Below are positions 59,960 to 64,000 of a DNA stretch of 64,000 nt, piece by piece. The DNA comes from Uruburuella suis (GTDB lineage: Bacteria > Pseudomonadota > Gammaproteobacteria > Burkholderiales > Neisseriaceae), in assembly GCF_004341385.1 (NCBI RefSeq), contig NZ_SLXE01000010.1, positions 1-64,000 on the forward strand, given 5' to 3'. The first letter of the stretch is position 1. Each line of letters begins with the position of its first letter. Made by a program: the position numbers and the translations under genes. Below the pieces are notes generated by a model. That model was given only the letters and a program-made list of their open reading frames with translations. It had not been told where the DNA came from and ran no database searches.

Positions 59960-60054
59960 ATACCAATCCAAAAAAATAACCTAACTTCGTTGTCTCGCCT
60001 TGCCGTACTTTCTGCGGCTCGCCGCCTTGTTAGCTTACTTTTTTGAATGGGTAT
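59960..60054. repeat. MITE-like family A, copy with a 9-bp internal deletion
   Basis: 95 bp with termini ATACCAATCCAAAAAA and TTTTTTGAATGGGTAT, same orientation as the copy at 16664. The central GTACTAGTTGTAC has been shortened. Confidence 0.75.
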
Positions 60055-60263
60055 AAGAAAATGGTTTTATCGTGGCACGATTCAAGCCGGTGCAGCCTTG
60101 TTCCGCGTTGCTGCATTGCCTCGTTGTTAGCGAATCGCATCTTGTCGGGTTGCTTTTTTGAATGGATATTTTTTGAATGGATATTTAAAGAATGGTTTTC
60201 TGCGACTGCGGCCGCTTTCAGACGGCCTTTTTATCCGGCATGGCGGGTGGCGTGATGTTGCGC
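60055..60263. other. Gap between repeat and ubiC
   Basis: Contains extra family A end fragments at 60147-60190 (TTTTTTGAATGGATA repeated twice, then AAAGAATGG) and one DUS near 60217. No gene. With the repeat at 59960 this accounts for the 427-base gap between sixA and ubiC. Confidence 0.5.
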
Positions 60264-60284
60264 TTGCCGGCGCTGGTTTTGCTA

Positions 60285-60290
60285 TATAAT
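60285..60290 (+). promoter_or_regulatory. TATAAT box directly before ubiC
   Basis: A perfect TATAAT ends seven bases before the ubiC ATG, with TTGCCG 15 bases upstream as a weak -35. If used, the transcript would be leaderless. Confidence 0.35.
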
Positions 60291-60297
60291 GCCGCGC

Positions 60298-60822
60298 ATG
60301 GAAAATCAATACAACTGGCAGGCGGCGCTGCCTGCGCAGGCGCTGGCAGCCATCGGCGCGCACGCAGCGCCTGTTTTAACGGCGCAATCGCTCACGCAAA
60401 CGCTGCGTGCGGCGGATGCGCGCTTTTCGGTGCGGCTGCTTTATTTGGGCGCGGCGCCGTTTGATGCTTTGTTTGCCGGCGGCTTGCCGGCGGATGCGCC
60501 GGGCTGGTTTGCCCGCGATGTGTTGCTGTGTTTGAACGATGTGCCGGTGGTGTGGGCGCGCAGCATGTGTGCGGCGGCGTCGCAACAATGGCGTTTGCTG
60601 CTCGATTGCGGCACGCGCCCTTTGGGCGAGCGCTTGTTTGACGGCTCGTTGCCGGTGCAGCGCTCGCCGTTTGAGTTTGCCTTGCTGGATAAGGCTGTGC
60701 CCGGCAGCGGGGCGGCCGAGCGCTTGCCGGCGCGGCGCTCGTTTTTTACGATGCAGGGCGAAACGCTGGGGCTGGTGGAATGCTTTTTGCCGGCGTTGGA
60801 TCAGGCTTTGGCTGCGCGTTGA
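60298..60822 (+). CDS. ubiC: Chorismate pyruvate-lyase UbiC
   Basis: The ATG at 60298 (MENQYNWQAALP) gives 174 residues. UbiC makes 4-hydroxybenzoate from chorismate, the first step of ubiquinone synthesis. Seen: LCLNDVPVVWARSMC, then LLDCGTRPLGERLFDG, which carries the substrate Arg and Gly-rich turn, and RRSFFTMQGETLGLVECFLP at the C-terminus. The adjacent ubiA supports the call. No clear ribosome-binding site precedes this ATG. Confidence 0.9.
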   Translation: MENQYNWQAALPAQALAAIGAHAAPVLTAQSLTQTLRAADARFSVRLLYLGAAPFDALFAGGLPADAPGWFARDVLLCLNDVPVVWARSMCAAASQQWRLLLDCGTRPLGERLFDGSLPVQRSPFEFALLDKAVPGSGAAERLPARRSFFTMQGETLGLVECFLPALDQALAAR

Positions 60823-60909
60823 GCGGCAGATTGATGCTTGGGCAGGGTTATCTGCATCACATAAAAATATATGGCTTGATAAAGTTCCATAAAATTAGAT
60901 TATAATTCG

Positions 60910-60936
60910 AGGCCGTCTGAACGATTCAGACGGCCT
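60910..60936 (+). terminator. DUS terminator between ubiC and ubiA
   Basis: A 12-bp stem of opposed DUS copies (60910-60921 with 60925-60936), loop CGA, followed by seven T. It is a strong intrinsic terminator shape placed directly in front of ubiA. Confidence 0.8.
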
Positions 60937-60958
60937 TTTTTTGATGGAATCTTTATTC

Positions 60959-61876
60959 ATGCGGAATATCAAACGATTATTGCTCAAGTGTCTGCCGCGT
61001 TATGCGGTGGGGCGGCTGTGTGTGTATGGCCGCTTGATGCGGGTGGAAAAGCCCATCGGCACTTTGCTGCTGTTGTGGCCGACTTTGTGGGCTTTGTGGA
61101 TTGCATCGGAAGGTGTGCCCGATTTTGTGATTTTGCTGGCTTTTATGCTGGGCACGTTTTTGATGCGCAGCGCCGGCTGCGTGGTGAATGATTTTGCCGA
61201 CCGCGATATTGATGGCGCGGTGGCGCGCACCAATCAGCGCCCGTTTGCGCAAGGGCTGGTGAGCAAATCAGAAGCTATGCTTTTGCTGCTGATTTTGTGC
61301 CTGCTGGCGGCTTTGTGCTTGCTGCCGCTCAACCGCCTCACCTGGCTGATGAGCCTGCCGGCTTTGTTTTTGGCCATTACTTATCCTTTTACCAAGCGTT
61401 TTTTCCCCTTGCCGCAATTTTATTTGGGGCTGGCATTTTCGTTCGGCATACCGATGGCGTTTGCCGCCGTTACCGAGAGCGTGCCACCGCTGGCTTGGCT
61501 GATTTTTGCCGCCAATGTGCTGTGGACGCTGGCTTACGACACTATTTACGCCATGGCCGATAAAGAAGATGATTTGAAAATCGGCATCAAAACTTCGGCC
61601 ATCACTTTCGGCAGCCACGATGTGGAAGCGGTGATGTTGTGCCATTTCTGGTTTACCGTGCTGATGGTGGTGCTGGGCGTGCAGATTGGCGCGAGCTGGC
61701 CTTATTGGCTGGTGTTGCCGCTGGTGGTGTATTGGCAATGGCAGCAATATCAAGTGATTAAAACGCGCGAGCGCTGGGCGTGTTTCCGCACTTTTCTGGA
61801 GAATAACCGCATCGGTCTGGCTTGGTTTGCCGGCATTGTCGGCCATTATGCGTGGCTGGCTTGGCGCGGTTTTTGA
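60959..61876 (+). CDS. ubiA: 4-hydroxybenzoate polyprenyltransferase UbiA
   Basis: The inner-membrane enzyme attaches the polyprenyl chain to 4-hydroxybenzoate. I prefer the ATG at 60959 (305 residues; GGAA nine bases upstream); the ATG at 60944 is only eight bases from the terminator hairpin. Seen: the first Asp-rich motif NDFADRDIDG, the second motif DTIYAMADKEDD, MRVEKPIGTLLLLWPTLWAL and about eight to nine helices. The terminator between ubiC and ubiA implies either read-through or a cryptic promoter. Confidence 0.93.
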   Translation: MRNIKRLLLKCLPRYAVGRLCVYGRLMRVEKPIGTLLLLWPTLWALWIASEGVPDFVILLAFMLGTFLMRSAGCVVNDFADRDIDGAVARTNQRPFAQGLVSKSEAMLLLLILCLLAALCLLPLNRLTWLMSLPALFLAITYPFTKRFFPLPQFYLGLAFSFGIPMAFAAVTESVPPLAWLIFAANVLWTLAYDTIYAMADKEDDLKIGIKTSAITFGSHDVEAVMLCHFWFTVLMVVLGVQIGASWPYWLVLPLVVYWQWQQYQVIKTRERWACFRTFLENNRIGLAWFAGIVGHYAWLAWRGF

Positions 61877-62189
61877 TGTTGAATCTGTTAATAACTTAAA
61901 GTAAATAATCTAAAGCTTTGCGCTGCCTTGCTGTTTTGTGGCTTGAATGTAGGCGGGGTTGTATGACGGCAGATTTTTTCAGGTGCAAACGGAACTTTTT
62001 CAGACGGCCCGGCCGATAACAAGCTGCTTTCTGTATCTCAGGTATTTGATAGCAAGTATTTGATTATTTAGTTTTTATTAATGTTTTGCCAGGCCGTCTG
62101 AAATGTAAAATGCGCGCGGGCGATTGAGATTTAAAACAACAGTCGGTACAATCGGCAACTGTTTTGCTTACCCAGTTTAAGAGAAATTT
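61877..62189. other. Gap between ubiA and ptsN
   Basis: Two opposed DUS copies about 80 bases apart (near 61998 and 62091) frame an AT-rich stretch. No gene and no clear promoter found. Confidence 0.5.
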
Positions 62190-62636
62190 ATGAGCCTGAT
62201 CGGCGAAATCTTACCTTTGTCGCACATTGTGCTGGATTTGGAAGTCAGCAGCAAAAAGCGTGTATTCGAGCAGGCAGGTTTGCTGCTTGAAAATGAAGCC
62301 GGCCTGGCGCGCGCCGATGTGTTCGACTGCCTGTTTGCCCGCGAAAAGCTCGGCACCACCGGCTTGGGGCAGGGCGTGGCCATTCCGCACGGGCGCCATG
62401 CTTCGGTAAAAAAAGCCGTGGGCGCGTTTATCCGCACGCAGGAGCCGGTGGCGTTTGATGCGCCCGACGGCAAGCCGGTGTCGTTGATTTTTGTGCTGCT
62501 GGTGCCTGAAAATGCTACCGGCGAGCATTTGGAAGTGTTGTCGAAGCTTGCGGGGCGGTTTTCGCAAAAAGCCGTGCGCGAAGCTTTAATGAGCGCCGAT
62601 GCCCAAGAGGTGCGGCGCATTCTAACCGAAGAGTAA
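62190..62636 (+). CDS. ptsN: Nitrogen PTS enzyme IIA (PtsN)
   Basis: The 148-residue protein is the EIIA-Ntr domain of the nitrogen phosphotransferase system, a regulatory relay. The phospho-acceptor His lies in GVAIPHGRH (about residue 67). LFAREKLGTTGLGQG precedes it. It heads the cluster ptsN-hprK-rapZ, four bases before hprK, an order typical of beta-proteobacteria. Confidence 0.95.
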   Translation: MSLIGEILPLSHIVLDLEVSSKKRVFEQAGLLLENEAGLARADVFDCLFAREKLGTTGLGQGVAIPHGRHASVKKAVGAFIRTQEPVAFDAPDGKPVSLIFVLLVPENATGEHLEVLSKLAGRFSQKAVREALMSADAQEVRRILTEE

Positions 62637-62640
62637 AGCC

Positions 62641-63603
62641 ATGCCCAGTGTATCGGTGCGCCGCCTGTATCAAGACAACCAGCACAAGCTGCAATTGGCG
62701 TGGGCGGCCGGCACGGCGGGTGCCGACAACCGCATCGGTGTGGAGGCCGACAAGCCCGTATTGGCGCTTGTCGGCCATTTGAATTTTATCCACCCCAATC
62801 AGGTGCAGGTGATCGGCGTGGCCGAGGTGGAATACCTCAGGCGCATCGAGAGCGGTGAAATCGGCCACAGTTTCGGCGAAATGTTTGAATTGGATATGGC
62901 GCTGGTGATTGTGGCCAACGGCTTGCCGGTGCTGCCGATATTGCGCGATTATTGCCACACGCATAATGTGCCCCTGCTCACTTCCAAGCTGGAAAGCCCT
63001 TATCTGATGGATGTGTTGCGCATCTATCTGCAACGCACGCTGGCGGTGTCTACCGTGAAACACGGCGTGTTTCTCGATGTGTTTGAAATCGGCGTGCTGA
63101 TTACCGGCCAATCGGGCTTGGGCAAAAGCGAATTGGCGCTGGAGCTGATTTCGCGCGGCCACAGCCTGGTGGCGGATGACGCGGTGGAAATCTACCGCAC
63201 CGGCCCCGAAACGCTCGACGGCCGCTGCCCGCCGATGCTGCGTGATTTTCTGGAAGTGCGCGGCTTGGGTGTGCTCAATGTGCGCCACATCTTCGGCGAA
63301 ACCTCTATCCGCCCGAAAAAAATTCTGCAATTGATTATCAACCTGGTGCCGGCTGATGATGAATACATGAAGCAGCTCGACCGCCTGAGCATACGCACCG
63401 AAACCGAATCCATTCTTAATGTCAACATCCGCTCGGTGAGCCTGCCGGTGGCGGTGGGCCGCAACTTGGCCGTGTTGGTTGAAGCTGCGGTGCGCAACTA
63501 TATTTTGCAGTTGCGCGGAAAAGACAGCACCAAAGAATTTCTCGAACGCCATCAAACCATGCTGAAAGAAGACGAATTTAATCATGAAAATAGTGCTGAT
63601 TAG
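62641..63603 (+). CDS. hprK: HPr kinase/phosphorylase
   Basis: The 320-residue enzyme phosphorylates and dephosphorylates a serine of HPr and so controls the PTS relay. Seen: N-terminal regulatory domain, Walker A GQSGLGKSE at about 155-163, ELISRGHSLVADDAVEIYR and the C-terminal signature LEVRGLGVLNVRHIFGE. It overlaps rapZ by 20 bases. Confidence 0.95.
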   Translation: MPSVSVRRLYQDNQHKLQLAWAAGTAGADNRIGVEADKPVLALVGHLNFIHPNQVQVIGVAEVEYLRRIESGEIGHSFGEMFELDMALVIVANGLPVLPILRDYCHTHNVPLLTSKLESPYLMDVLRIYLQRTLAVSTVKHGVFLDVFEIGVLITGQSGLGKSELALELISRGHSLVADDAVEIYRTGPETLDGRCPPMLRDFLEVRGLGVLNVRHIFGETSIRPKKILQLIINLVPADDEYMKQLDRLSIRTETESILNVNIRSVSLPVAVGRNLAVLVEAAVRNYILQLRGKDSTKEFLERHQTMLKEDEFNHENSAD

Positions 63604-64000
63604 CGGCCTTTCCGGCTCGGGGAAATCAGTGGCCCTCAAGCTTTTGGAAGACTTGGGCTATTATTGTGTCGATAATTTGCCGATGAGCCTGCTGCCCTCG
63701 CTGGTGATGCACCACATCGGCCAAGATGAAATTGAGCAGCTCGGCATCAGCGTGGATATTCGCTCGCGCATCGATATTCACGAAGCCGAAAAACAGATTG
63801 CCGCGCTGCGCGCCGAGGGGCACGAGATTGATGTGTTGTTTCTCGAGGCCGAAGAGGGCGTGTTGGTGCGCCGCTTTTCCGAAACCCGCCGCGGCCACCC
63901 TTTGTCGGGGCAGAGCTTGACCTTGCTGGAAAGCCTGCAACAAGAGCGCGCCTGGCTCTCGCCGTTGCGCGAAATCGCCTATTGCATCGACACCTCGAAA
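63584..64000 (+). CDS. rapZ: RNase adapter protein RapZ (partial, cut by window end)
   Basis: The ATG at 63584 lies inside the end of hprK. The 139 visible residues show the P-loop GLSGSGKS (residues 8-15), ALKLLEDLGYYCVDNLP and FLEAEEGVLVRRFSETRRGHPLS, as in RapZ/YvcJ. RapZ binds nucleotides and, in E. coli, controls GlmS through small RNAs. The remainder lies beyond the window. Confidence 0.93.
   Translation, partial: MKIVLISGLSGSGKSVALKLLEDLGYYCVDNLPMSLLPSLVMHHIGQDEIEQLGISVDIRSRIDIHEAEKQIAALRAEGHEIDVLFLEAEEGVLVRRFSETRRGHPLSGQSLTLLESLQQERAWLSPLREIAYCIDTSK

Overview
The window is about 64 kb of a Neisseria or very close Neisseriaceae chromosome. The main evidence is the DNA uptake sequence core GCCGTCTGAA. 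It occurs dozens of times, mostly in the AG-DUS form (AGGCCGTCTGAA), and is often arranged as inverted pairs that serve as intrinsic terminators. Gene content fits as well: ptsN-hprK-rapZ, a short HisG, bamC, a NorM-like MATE pump and C-minus L31/L36 ribosomal proteins. The host background is GC-rich (by eye a little under 60%). One block, 51014-59244, is clearly more AT-rich and I see no DUS in it. I cannot fix the species from sequence alone.

Layout. 0.2-2 kb: fatty acid synthesis (fabD, fabG). 2.3-6.1 kb, minus strand: hisD, a NYN/OST-HTH RNase-like gene, hisG, a SCO1/SenC lipoprotein. 6.6 kb: tRNA-Leu(CAA). 6.9-8.9 kb: transketolase. 9.1-16.5 kb: a glycolate block, glcD - DUF817 membrane protein - glcE - glcF - malate synthase G. 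16.8-19.6 kb: PepSY protein, response regulator, sensor kinase. 19.9-20.7 kb: PPK2. 21-28.9 kb: formate dehydrogenase N/O-type module (fdhE, fdhD, gamma, beta, a frameshifted alpha) with a TetR regulator. 29-31.6 kb: murB and norM. 33-38.3 kb: a putrescine-type ABC transporter, a PuuB-like oxidase and a kinase-fold protein. 39-42.3 kb: cysM, azlCD, rdgB. 42.4-46 kb: bamC, dapA, a xanthine/uracil-type permease. 46-49.8 kb: tauDABC. 50 kb: greB, then rpmE2-rpmJ2. 51-59.2 kb: a large ISL3-family transposon carrying a type I restriction-modification system. 59.4-64 kb: sixA, ubiC, ubiA, ptsN, hprK, rapZ (cut by the window end).

The most interesting system is at 51014-59244. A single ISL3-family transposase gene is the last of four co-directional genes, hsdM-hsdS-hsdR-tnp. 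The whole 8,231-bp block has matching inverted termini (first 13 bases identical: GGCTATTTGCATT) and is flanked by a perfect 8-bp target duplication, TTTTAAAG. So a complete type I RM system appears to have moved as the cargo of one ISL3 element, not as a composite transposon. The insertion fell in the 5' leader of rpmE2-rpmJ2, the zinc-independent L31/L36 paralogues. A strong sigma-70 promoter (TTGATA-N17-TATAAT) overlapped by a near-perfect Zur operator (TGTTATGGTATAACA) is now stranded at 59259-59301, on the far side of the transposon from the genes it should control at 50588-50988.

Other notable points: the formate dehydrogenase alpha gene is split by one extra base in a seven-base homopolymer and has Cys where the E. 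coli enzymes have selenocysteine. Several short inverted-repeat (MITE-like) families recur, one carries a DUS inside, and they nest in each other. An 81-bp duplication behind glcB contains paired compensatory changes in its terminator hairpin.
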